From NCBI GenBank assembly GCA_022559845.1, contig CM040125.1, positions 329,413,829-329,477,828 of the forward strand: 64,000 bases of DNA, given 5' to 3'. The position numbers were made by a program, and so were the translations under genes. The stretch comes from Amorphophallus konjac. Taxonomy: Eukaryota > Streptophyta > Magnoliopsida > Alismatales > Araceae. Below the pieces are notes generated by a model that did not search any database, was not told where the DNA came from, and saw only the letters and a list, made by a program, of their open reading frames with translations. Shown here piece after piece: positions 22,747 through 32,965 of the stretch (position 1 is the stretch's first letter; every line of letters starts with the position of its first letter).

Positions 22747-23091
22747 CAATAAAAAAAGGGGCTTGGAATTTCATCTGATGTTGTAAGAGTACACCAGGTG
22801 ATAAGGAGAAAAGGTATGTCTTGGAGATTAGGCATGAAGGTTAAAATTCTTAAAGGAGCAGTTGATTTTCTTAAAAGTAATCTCTATGCAACTCTTGAGT
22901 ACATATTACTTGGGGGGTAATATGGGATGCTAGAGTTGTATAGAGATTACTTTTAAGAAAACCAACTGTTCCTTTGAGAATGTTAACCTTCATGTATGAT
23001 CTCCAAGATGACCCTTTTCTCCTTATCACCTGGTGTACTCTTACAACATCAGATGAAATTCCAAACCCCTTTTTTTATTGGATGAACAATC
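22747..23091. repeat. Foldback element / long hairpin with ~150-160-bp arms
   Basis: The left arm 22747-22895 is the near-perfect reverse complement of 22931-23091: CCAATAAAAAAAGGGG at one end and CCCCTTTTTTTATTGG at the other. The 35-bp loop itself contains ATATTAC...GTAATAT. A transcript would fold into one long stem. No terminal target duplication was seen. It encodes nothing recognisable. Confidence 0.85.
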
Positions 23092-23480
23092 AACAAGGAC
23101 AAGTTCATCCTCACCGCCATCTATTTATTCGTTGTATTGATCATGCATTTGCAGAGCCCACTCTTGGTATAGCCTTTCGAGTTGCACATTAATGTTCACT
23201 GGTTTTCCATCCTTAAATATTTCAACAATTGCATCAGTCTCTCTGTCATGAGCCTTATCATCAAAATCCTTCAAGGCCAGAGTAAAAGGGTCATGATGTT
23301 GCAACTCAGTCATGGTAATATGGATAATAGACGTTTACAAAGTATCCACAAGAACTGCATTGTGAGGAGGTGAGTCCAAAAGGGAAGGACCCCTTTGCTA
23401 GCAACTGAGAATGTAAAATGTTTACATCAGGATATTTTGCCCCAACTGATTTTAGTTTTGCTGGAAACCGAGGCCCCCCC
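23092..23480. other. Unassigned sequence
   Basis: Short minus-strand frames (23125-23313 and 23306-23554) have no recognised domain. They could be decayed exons, but nothing in the sequence decides this. Confidence 0.4.
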
Positions 23481-23484
23481 CTCC

Positions 23485-23745
23485 TTGTGTCTCTGTGTGT
23501 GAGAGTGAGATTCAGAGAGGGCGGGAGCAGAGAGAGGGAGTCAAGCCCCTTCAATCTCCTGCATTTGTGCGGGAGCAGGCAGAGGGGGCCGAGCCCCTCC
23601 CCCTCCCTATATCTGTATGTGTGAGAGTGAGAGAGGGCGGGAGCATGGAGAGGGGGCCGAGCCGCGCGTGTGTTTGTGTGTGAGAGTGACAGAGGGCGGG
23701 AGAAGAAAGGCAGAGGGGGGCCAACGGGAGAGGGAGAGAGGAGAA
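23485..23745 (+). repeat. GC/purine-rich minisatellite
   Basis: Units of about 90-100 bp recur with GTGTGAGAGTGA, AGAGGGCGGGAGCA and AGAGGGGGCCGAGCC, roughly 2.5 copies. The GGGGT target duplication of the following element is at its right edge (23758-23762). Confidence 0.7.
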
Positions 23746-24059
23746 TACCTACGGTGGGGGGTTGTTGTGTCTCCTATGGTTCTGGGGTTTTGATGATGAC
23801 AAATATTATGGCTCATTATGTTTACATGTACATCCTTGATGAAATAATCCTGATGTACTATGAGAAACTGTCAGAACAAGTTTAAGGATGACTCACAGGT
23901 CATGAAGTCAACCCAAGTCAAAGTCAAATATCAGACAGGTACGGTCAATTCACAGTCAGAACAGGTAATGTTCTGCCTAATCTCAGATCTGTGCAAATGT
24001 TAATTTTTATACAGAAATGTTGGTGCATGTGTTAAGTCCATGCACATGGTAGGTCAATG

Positions 24060-25340
24060 CTAGTCTTCATATTTGCATCATTTCACAAGTCCATACATCC
24101 GCATGCTATCAAGTCCACACTGTCTATACATTGCATGAAGAGTCTGCATCACTCCTTTGGCAAGTCTATACAATGCATCGTCTCATGCATCGTCTTTCAA
24201 GTCTATGCATTGTAAGACCAAGTCTATACAATGCATCGTCTCATGCATCGTCTTTCAAGTCTATGCATTGTAAGACCAAGTCTATACATTGCATCGTCTC
24301 ATGCATCGTCTCATGCAGCGTCTCTATGTGCAAGTCTATACATTATCTGGGTGCATAACACAAGTCTATACATCGCCACTTTTCTCGTGGCTTAGTTAGT
24401 GCATCCATGCATACATAAGTCTGTACATCATCATGTTCACATACTTCAAAGTCTATACATCGTGTGCTTCGAGCATTCAAGTCTGTACACTGGTGTCGTC
24501 GTCTGCATGATCAAGTCTATAAAGACTTAGCAAAAGCTTAGCAAGTCTGTACACTGGTGTCATCTGCTGCCAGCACAGCAAGTCTGTACATTGTCCACTT
24601 GCAGCATGCTCGCACACACAAGTCTACACCTTGCAGCATGCTCGCACACACAAGTCTACACATTGCATTGTAGCATGCACGCACATAAGTCTATACATTC
24701 ATTAGCTCAGTTCACAGCTGAGTCTGAAGTCTGTACATAGATGCTTGCATTACTTAAAGTCTGAACAACATGTGTCTGCAAGGTCAAGTCTGTACACCAG
24801 ATCAAGTCTGTACAGCCTATACATTGTTCAGAACACAAGTCTACATAGCGTGTGCTGGCAAGTCTGTACATCGCATCGTTTGTTCGTGCATTATCTCTAA
24901 AGTCTATACACTGCTTAGTGACTTGCATGTGTACTCAGAGTCTATACATTGCAATGTCTGCACATTGCATACACAGGCTAGTCTGCACAAGTCTACAAGT
25001 CTATACATTGGCTGCTGCATGCTCATCGACTCTGCACATTCGATAGTGGCAAGTATGTACATCGCCCAGTGTCATGCATTCAAAGTCCACATATGCACAC
25101 ACTTAGTTTGTGCATTGTGCTCTCACGCTTTAACACTAGGCATTGCAATGTCTATACATCTGTTGACGGCACGTCCATGCATCTGTTTCTAATGTACATA
25201 GTTTGCTTGATGCATTCTGCATTACACACTGCATCGATGAACTGCATACACTACATCAAGTCTATATATTGCATGCATCTTCACTCCAAGTCTATACATT
25301 GCTTCATGCATTGAACGAAGTCTGTACAAGCTTTCAGTCT
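24060..25340 (+). repeat. U3 array of CAAGTCTATACATTGCA motifs (5' LTR)
   Basis: Roughly forty copies of AAGTCTATACA or AAGTCTGTACA occur, most followed by TTGCATCGTCT-like text, spaced about 20-50 bp. They start near 24090 and end at 25330. Local higher-order units (e.g. TCAAGTCTATGCATTGTAAGACC) are duplicated. All open frames here read variants of the repeat and are not genes. The array ends about 190 bp before the TATA box. Confidence 0.9.
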
Positions 25341-25524
25341 TAAACTGATAACTCTATCTGACTGACTGACAGGTACTCTTCGTGAAGCTAAATGACGGCA
25401 CGTGATCCGAGGATAATAGGAGTGCCCTGATCGTGACACGTGGAACCACTGTGCTAAAATGCTGCCATGTGGACTGAGGCCTTTGGGCGGGAAATGTGGA
25501 AGTCACACGCCCTAGCTGCTGCTT

Positions 25525-25534
25525 TATATATAAA
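25525..25534 (+). promoter_or_regulatory. TATA box of the SIRE-type 5' LTR
   Basis: TATATATAAA, preceded by GCTGCTGCTT and followed by a purine-rich leader. The 3' LTR copy is at 58371-58380. It defines transcription start about 30 bp downstream. Confidence 0.7.
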
Positions 25535-26367
25535 GACTTCTTCCTCAGGAGGAAGTAGATCGAAGCAGAAGAGTAGAAGCATTGAGGAGCCTGCACGATC
25601 CAGAGAGCAGAGAAGAAGAAGAAAAGAAAGAGGAGAAAGAAGAGAAAAAGAGAGATTGAGAGATTAGCAGAGGAAGATAGAGAGCTCGTGAAGAAGAGGA
25701 AGAGGAGATTACCTGAATATCATTCCTACTGGATGTTGGATCAGATCCACTCCAGTCAGCTCCTTTGAGAGCCACATTGTGCTTTATTATTTACAGCTTT
25801 CAGTCGCTGTTACTAACTATTTTTCTTTTCTTTTCAAACTGTTCTTCAAGCTGTTCGTCAGCAGTGCAAGCTGTGATGCACAGCGGCGAGGTGGATACCT
25901 CGGACGGCTAAGCTGTATTGCCCAGCGGAGCAAGCTGTGATGCTCAGCGTTGTAGAGGTGGACTCCTCTGGACAGCAAGCTGTGATGCTCAGCGGGATGG
26001 CAAGCTGTGAGGCCCAGCGGTTGTAGGCAAGCTGTGAGGCCCAGCGGTTCAAGCTGTGAGTCAGCAGAATCCACACTCTGGTTTGAGTGTGGGGTGGACG
26101 TAGGTCTGCAGGACCGAACCACCTAAAAACCCTCTTGTCCACTGTGGTTTGAATTTCATATCTGACTGGCGCTAGATGCATGCATAGGCACGAGGATTGT
26201 ATTCATCTCATTGCTGTGCACATTAGATGTTTGCTTAGGATCGCTCTACATATCTGCAATAGTTTTTAATTCCGCATCTCTGATTGCATTAGATTTAATT
26301 TGAGCGAAGTTTTTAAAGGGGAGATTCATTCACCCCCCTCTGAATCCATAGCACCGAACCCAACAAT

Positions 26368-26379
26368 TGGTATCAGAGC
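26368..26379 (+). other. Primer binding site, initiator tRNA-Met
   Basis: TGGTATCAGAGC, an exact 12-base complement to the plant initiator tRNA-Met 3' end, two bases after the LTR. Confidence 0.95.
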
Positions 26380-26530
26380 GGGTCTCTGACTTAACAGATC
26401 TAACAATCTGCAGAGGATCCTGCTAATTTTTTGGTGCATTGCAGAGTGAGTTTCCTGTGTTCTGTGTTTTGTTTCACCGGTTTAGTGTCTTGATTTGCTC
26501 ATCTGATTTCAGTGCATTCATGATATCTCG

Positions 26531-29080
26531 ATGGCTAATCCTCCGATATTCAGAGGTAATAATTTTGATTCTTGGTTAGAAAATTTTCATCGGTATGTAA
26601 AATCTACTGATCCTAATCTTTGGAAGGTAATAACTCATGGTCCACACAAATTATCAAAAGATAAATCTAGATGGACTGAGAAGGATAAATTGAAAGACAC
26701 TGTCAACACTAGAGCATTAGTTTTAATGAAAGAATCAATTGACAGAGCTCTAATCGAATGTATTTCTTCTTGCAGGTCTGCCAAAGAAATTTTGGAAAAA
26801 CTAAAGCTTATCAGGAAGCACAACAAATGCTTGATGGTTGATCGGAGAAAGGATGATGAAGAATCATCATCTCAGGTAAGCTCTGGATCCGAAGAACTTT
26901 CGATTGATGATCTATGGAATATAAATGAGGAACTTAATGATAGATGTGAAAAATTAAAATCTGAGAATAAAAGATTGAAAAAGAAATGTGATCAGATAAA
27001 TTTGAAAGCTCCCTGTGAAAACTGTCCAAATTTGAAACAATCTTATGATACATGTATGCTAGATGTTCAGAACTTTAAGGAGCAAAATGGTTCTCTAAAA
27101 ATTAAAAATCAAACATGCTTGGACAAGATATCAGAACTTGAGAATCAGCTGAATGAGAAGAAAAATGAGCATCTAAAAGGCATGCAAGAGCTGACTGAAA
27201 TTAATTCTGTAATGGACAAACTAAAGCTTGAACATGCTGAAGTTCAAAAAGATAATGAAGATCTCAAGGCTAGTCTGAATAAAATCAACAAGGAAGCAAT
27301 GCATATCTCTTCTGTAGAGTCAAGCTGTAATATGTGCTCGGCTCTAAGAGAACGAAATGAAGATCTCTATAATGAAAATGAATGGATGAAGAAACAAATT
27401 ACCGTGTTTAAAGAGGATCACAAAAATCTGCTTGCTGAGAAAATTAAAGTGGAAGAAAGGGCAGAGGAGCTAATTGAAAAACTGGAGTTGATGTCTGGAA
27501 GAGAAAGATGTGCTGGTAATAAAATTCAGGCTAAAAATTTTGAGGAAGAAAACACTGAACCGAAAGCTGAAGTTGAAAAATTGAAATGGTTAAACACTGG
27601 TATGTCCGAGCAACTTCTCATATTAAAGAAAGGAAAAATTGTCTGTGATGAAGAATCAAAAATCTTGAGCGATCTGGAACAAGAAGTTGAGAAGTATAAA
27701 ACTGTAAATAAAGTCTTAAGTGAATATGTTAATTGCAGTGAACATGAGATAGCCAGTTATGAACTCCACATTGCTTCTTTGGAAGATAAAATTCATGATC
27801 TGGAAGACTCAACATCCAAGTCTGCTAAGAATGAAGGAAAAATGAAAGCTGTCATGAAAGATAAAAATGACAATTCAAGAGAGGGGATAAGTTGCAGCTC
27901 TGATGTTAAGGAAATCACTAAAAACCAGCTATACATCACTTTTGTGCAAAGCTTTGATGTAGCTGGTACCTCAAATCAATCCCCAAAACAAATCAGAAAT
28001 CAGAAATCACCTTCAACATCTGTTTTTCAGTTCAAAGCCCAAAAGAATGAAAAGTAAACAAAAATTGTTGAGAATAATCATAAATTGAAAAGGAAGGGTC
28101 AAACAAAGAAGGTAAAGAATATTTCTGGTTACACCCTAAGATCTGCCAACTCAGTTGAAATTGATGGGTCAATGCACAATGCTCATGCCTCATGTACTCA
28201 TTCACATGCATCTAGTCAGTCTGTTAGTAATCATGTTGCCAGGAAATTACAAGTGTCATGTCACTATTGTGGCAAGATAGGGCATGTAATGGATGATTGC
28301 AGACTGTTACTTGAAGATGAGCATGCTAGTGAAGAAATGCATTCTAGGAATCCAATTGATAGAAACCATGCCACTAAGAAATCTGATGCATCCTGTTATT
28401 ACTGTGGTAGGCGTGGTCATCAAATGAATGCATGTTTTACCATGAAAGAAGACAATAAACTACATGCTAAAATTCTCTCACATGCTCATGGCCCATATAG
28501 ATATAAATCTACTTCAGGCCAGCATACTATTTGTTTCACCTGCAACAAGCCAGGGCACAAGGCAAATGAGTGCTAGACTGAAAATTATTGGGGCAACAAT
28601 AACTCAAAAGGCAAGTACCTTAGGTGTTTTGAATGTGGTAAGTATGGGCATGCAGTCAAGGACTACTGGTATGCTCAGGGAAATCACTTTAATTCCAAAT
28701 TTGTCAAATTCCCTGCAAATAGAAATTTTTTGGGTAGAAATAAAGCTATTTTTAAAGAAAAGACACTTGTATGTTATGAATGTGGAAAACCTAGCCACCG
28801 AGCTTCTGAATGCTGGTGGGCAGGTAATGGTAAATCAAAGTTTCATGCAAGTAACAGAAATCTTCATGCTAACTCACATAGATTCCATGATTATAACAAT
28901 GTTCACAAAAAGAATTCAAGGGTTGTTACATCATGTAGATACTGTGGAAAATTTGGTCATTCCATGGATAGTTGTTACCTAATGGATCATGATGATAACA
29001 TGGCTAAAAGATTGTTCAGAACACCTGTCAGAGTTAACGCAGGACCCAAGACTGCTTGGGTTCCTGCAGGATCAAATTGA
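26531..29080 (+). pseudogene. gag: SIRE-type gag with long coiled coil and six zinc knuckles, two in-frame stops
   Basis: One frame runs from ATG 26531 to TGA 29080, interrupted only by TAA at 28055-28057 and TAG at 28574-28576. Residues 1-95 are the start of a UBN2 gag domain (PPIFRGNNFDSWLENF, SAKEILEKLK). The text then jumps to an acidic Ser-rich stretch, so the middle of the gag domain (roughly 100 residues compared with the gag at 1010-2283) has been lost without a frame change. A Lys/Glu-rich coiled coil of over 350 residues follows, with CENC and CNMC pairs. Then come six CCHC-type knuckles at 28259-28300, 28394-28435, 28532-28573, 28625-28666 (last Cys is Tyr), 28772-28813 (Gly to Ser) and 28934-28975. 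It ends GPKTAWVPAGSN, as SIRE gag-pol does just before protease. Confidence 0.9.
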
Positions 29081-31257
29081 TTAACATGTTACAGGTGTGC
29101 CTTGGAATGAAAAAGAGGGGTAAATAAACCAAGGTACTCAACAGCAAGACCCCAAGATTCTGCTTTTCAGGTTTGTTCTGAATACTCATCTTAAATTCCA
29201 TCATATGAAATTGTGAACTTGAAATGATTGCATATCATGTTGATTTGTTAAATTGAAAATTTCTGAAATGGAATTGCCCAATCATGTTCATGGTAACTCA
29301 CTTATGTCTGAAGTGCATGGATTATAATTGAATGTCAAACTTGAAATCATATGATGTGCTTTTATCATACATCATGCACCTAGTCAGGGGGAGTTAAATC
29401 ATTCTTGATTAATCATATTGTTGCTCATACTTTGTTGCATATATGATGCATCTAGACAGGGGGAGCTTTTCTGTCTCATCTCTTCATTTCTTGAACTCTC
29501 TCTGTCTAGGTATCTGATCCATTCGCTACACTTGAGTGGTTCACCTAAAATTCCTTGCAGTCATTACTGAAATGGCTGATCAGTTCGCATTCCAGACTCA
29601 GCTACTGGATTCAATCTGAGTAACAACCTTGATGCTCTTCTCTTGCTATTTGTTGCACTACCAGCTGACACTCATCTTTCACATACTTCTTAACTGGTGT
29701 GACTGACTTAATTCTATTGTTGACTAGTTGGTCAGTTATTTTTTTTTACTTGATCTGAGGAACACAAGTTGCATGTTATACAATCTAGTCTGAATCATGT
29801 AGAAATTCCTGTCATATAGGTTTAAGAATAACCACTGAATCAGACTGATATAAGAACTATGTATTCTTAGATTTGCATTTAAATATCTTGAAAATATCTG
29901 AATGATAAGATTTAATGAACTTTAACCACATGTGTCATGAGAACCTTAGACTCTTCCATCTGATATCTGAAAATTTGAAATCAAGGCTACTTTGGTAGAG
30001 ATACATAGAGTGAGTACTGTGGTTAAACATTAACTTGAGAAATGTTGACTAAATGAAAAACTGTGAATTCAGAGCAATGACTTGGTCACTGAGAAACTGG
30101 GTTCTTCATCAATGAAATAAAGTAACTTATGTCATGAAGTGCCATAGTTATCTCTGGTGAAAATTTATTGAAAAACCTGACAGAGCAATGGCATATTTGT
30201 GTCAAGTAACTGGGGAGTCTGGCCTCTAATCAAGGTGTCTCCTCACGTAAAAAGACATTTCTATTCCTAACTCTGGTCTCAATGTTGAGAGGCAATGACA
30301 GTTATCACACTGAGTAACTGGGTCACTTCACCTGAGACGTGTTGTGCCTCATGTAAAAAGGTGTTGATCAACCTAAATTGCTCAGGTAATGTATAATATG
30401 CTTCAAATGAAAATATTTTGCAAACTCTATCAACTCATGCTCCTGTAAAAAGTGTTTAATCTCAATACTAATCTGTGTAACTCTCAAAGCAGTCATTGAG
30501 ATCTTGTGTGTAAGATGAAGATGATTAGTCATGAGTATTATCTGGTTATTTGGTTCACCTTTATTAAAACTTGATTTCAGATATGAGTATTGAATTTAAT
30601 TGATAAATCTGGTATACATCATAATTAAATCAGGTTGGTCAAGTTGCTAATTCATAACCCTCTATGATAAGAGAGTCTTTTCATGTTAAGACTCATTGTA
30701 GTTGTGCATGCCCTACAATCCCTCATGATCTGTTTCATCTCTGACAACTTGTTCAACAGAAACTGTATTGACAAATCCTCTCTTATCAGTTTTCTGATCA
30801 TACACATGTGAGATGCTACTCTCATTATTACCTTGTTCACTTGCAGTCTTCTGAACTTCAGAATCCTTATGGTGGTGGACTTCAGATTGATTCATTGGCT
30901 AACCAGAGTTCATTCCTGCTCTTCAAGGGAAATTTTGGGTCATCTGTAGTTAAGGGGAGAGTTGTCAAACATTCATGTTGATAGGGGGAGTTTCAGATGA
31001 CAGTAAACTCAGCATTGCATAATAGCTCCTATATCATCTCCTTCAACAGTCAATGATCACTCCATTCTTTTTGATGTTGTCAAAGGGGGAGAAACTTTTG
31101 TGAGTCATCATTTGCATACATGGTGCATTACATGCTTAATTCTGAAAGAGCTATTCTATTGTGAATGTTCATGAACTGTCATATGGTATTTTCAGAATCA
31201 TCATGATGAATCTATTGCAATGACTCATAATATTGCCATCATCAAAAAGGGGGAGAT
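29081..31257 (+). other. Non-coding part of the gag-only element
   Basis: No frame longer than about 60 codons and no pol motif was found. AGGGGGAG purine tracts occur at 29386-29393, 29458-29465, 30983-30990 and 31084-31091, before the functional tract. Loosely repeated AGTAACTGGGT and TGTAAAAAG words lie at 30100-30480. Confidence 0.7.
31244..31257 (+). other. Polypurine tract
   Basis: AAAAAGGGGGAGAT lies directly before the 3' LTR start at 31258, the expected plus-strand primer site. Confidence 0.9.
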
Positions 31258-32965
31258 TGTTGTGTCTCCTGTGATTCGGGGGTTTTGATGATGACAAATA
31301 TTATGGCTCATTATGTTTACATGTACATCCTTGATGAAATAATCCTGATGTACTATGAGAAACTGTCAGAACAGGTTTAAGGATGACTCACAGGTCATGA
31401 AGTCAACCCAAGTCAAAGTCAAATCTTAGACATGTACGGTCAATTCACAGTCAGATCAGGTAATGTTCTGCCTAATCTCAGATATGTGCAAATGTTAATT
31501 TTTATACAGACATGTTGGTGCATGTGTTAAGTCCATGCACAAGGTAGGTCAATGCTAGTCTTCATATGTGCATCATTTCACAAGTCCATACATCCGCATG
31601 CTATCAAGTCCACACTGTCTATACATTGCATGAAGAGTCTGCATCACTCCTTTGGCAAGTCTATACAATGCATCGTCTCATGCATCGTCTTTCAAGTCTA
31701 TGCATTGTAAGACCAAGTCTATACATTGCATCGTCTCATGCATCGTCTCATGCATCGTCTTTCAAGTCTATGCATTGTAAGACCAAGTCCATACATTGCA
31801 TCGTCTCATGCATCGTCTTTCAAGTCTATGCATTATAAGACCAAGTCTATACATTGCATCGTCTCGTGCATCGTCTCATGCAACGTCTCTATGTGCAAGT
31901 CTATACATTATCTGGGTGCATAACACAAGTCTATACATCGCCACTTGGCTCGTGGCTTAGTCAGTGCATCCATGCATACATAAGTCTGTACAGCGTCGTG
32001 TTCACATACTTCAAAGTCTTTACATTGTGTGCTTCGAGCATTCAAGTCTGTACACTGGTGTCGTCGTCTGCATGATCAAGTCTATACAGACTTAGCGAAA
32101 GCTCAGCAAGTCTGTACACTGGTGTCGTCTGCTGCAGGCACAGCAAGTCTGTACATTATCCACTTGCAGCATGCTCGCACACACAAGTCAACACCTTGTA
32201 GCATGCTCGCACACACAAGTCTACACATTACATTGTAGCATGCACGCACATAAGTCTATACATTCTTTAGCTCAGTTCGCAGCTGAGTCTAAAGTCTCTA
32301 CAACGATGCTTGCATTACTTAAAGTCTGAACAGCATGTGTCTGCAAGGTCAAGTCTGTACATCAGATCAAGTTTGTACAGCCTATACATTGTTCAGAACA
32401 CAAGTCTACATAGCGTGTGCTGGCAAGTCTGTACATCGCATCGTTTGTTCGTGCATTATCTCTAAAGTCTATACACTTCTTAGTGACTTCCATGTGTACT
32501 CAGAGTCTATACATTGCAAAGTCTGCACATTGCATACACTGGCTAGTCTGCACAAGTCTGCAAGTCTATACATTGGCTGCTGCATGCTCATCGAGTCTGC
32601 ACATTCGATAGTGGCAAGTATGTACATCGCCCAGTGTCATGCATTCAAAGTCCACACATGCACACACTTAGTTTGTGCATTGTGCTCTCACGCTTTAACA
32701 CTAGGCATTGCAATGTCTATACATCTGTTGACGGCACGTCCATGCATCTGTTTCTAATGTACATAGTTTGCTTGATGCATTCTGCATTACACACTGCATC
32801 GATGAACTGCATACACTACATCAAGTCTATACATTGCATGCATCTTCACTCCAAGTCTATACATTGCTTCATGCATTGAACGAAGTCTGTACAAGCTTTC
32901 AGTCTTAAACTGATAACTCTATCTGACTGACTGATAGGTACTCTTCGTGAAGCTAAATGAAGGCA
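31258..32965 (+). mobile_element. 3' LTR of the gag-only element, first part
   Basis: Matches 23763 onward from TGTTGTGTCTCC to AAATGAAGGCA, where the Tat LTR begins. It includes the U3 array of CAAGTCTATACATTGCA motifs (31590-32900), with one more higher-order unit than the 5' LTR. Confidence 0.9.
31590..32900 (+). repeat. U3 array of CAAGTCTATACATTGCA motifs (3' LTR)
   Basis: Same array as at 24060-25340; an additional CGTCTCATGCATCGTCTTTC-containing unit is inserted around 31726-31770. Confidence 0.9.

Larger units (their letters stand above)
23763..26365 (+). mobile_element. 5' LTR of the gag-only SIRE-type element
   Basis: Starts TGTTGTGTCTCC and ends GAACCCAACA, followed after two bases by the primer binding site. 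It contains the U3 array (24060-25340) and a TATA box (25525-25534). An AAGCTGTGA...CAGCGG repeat lies at 25855-26065 and the GGGGTGGACGTAGG...GAACCACCTAAAAA block, shared in reverse with the other SIRE-type LTRs, at 26088-26130. The 3' LTR copy differs at a few percent of positions by eye and has one extra repeat unit near 31726-31770. Confidence 0.9.

Noticed and set aside
24131..25314. Open frames of 60-140 codons rich in Ile/His/Cys
   Set aside because: They translate the CAAGTCTATACATTGCA array in several frames and recur in the 3' LTR; no domain.
24060..25340. Regularly repeated short word, CRISPR-like at first sight
   Set aside because: Spacing is irregular, the words vary, there are no cas genes, and the whole array lies inside a plant LTR and is copied in both LTRs.
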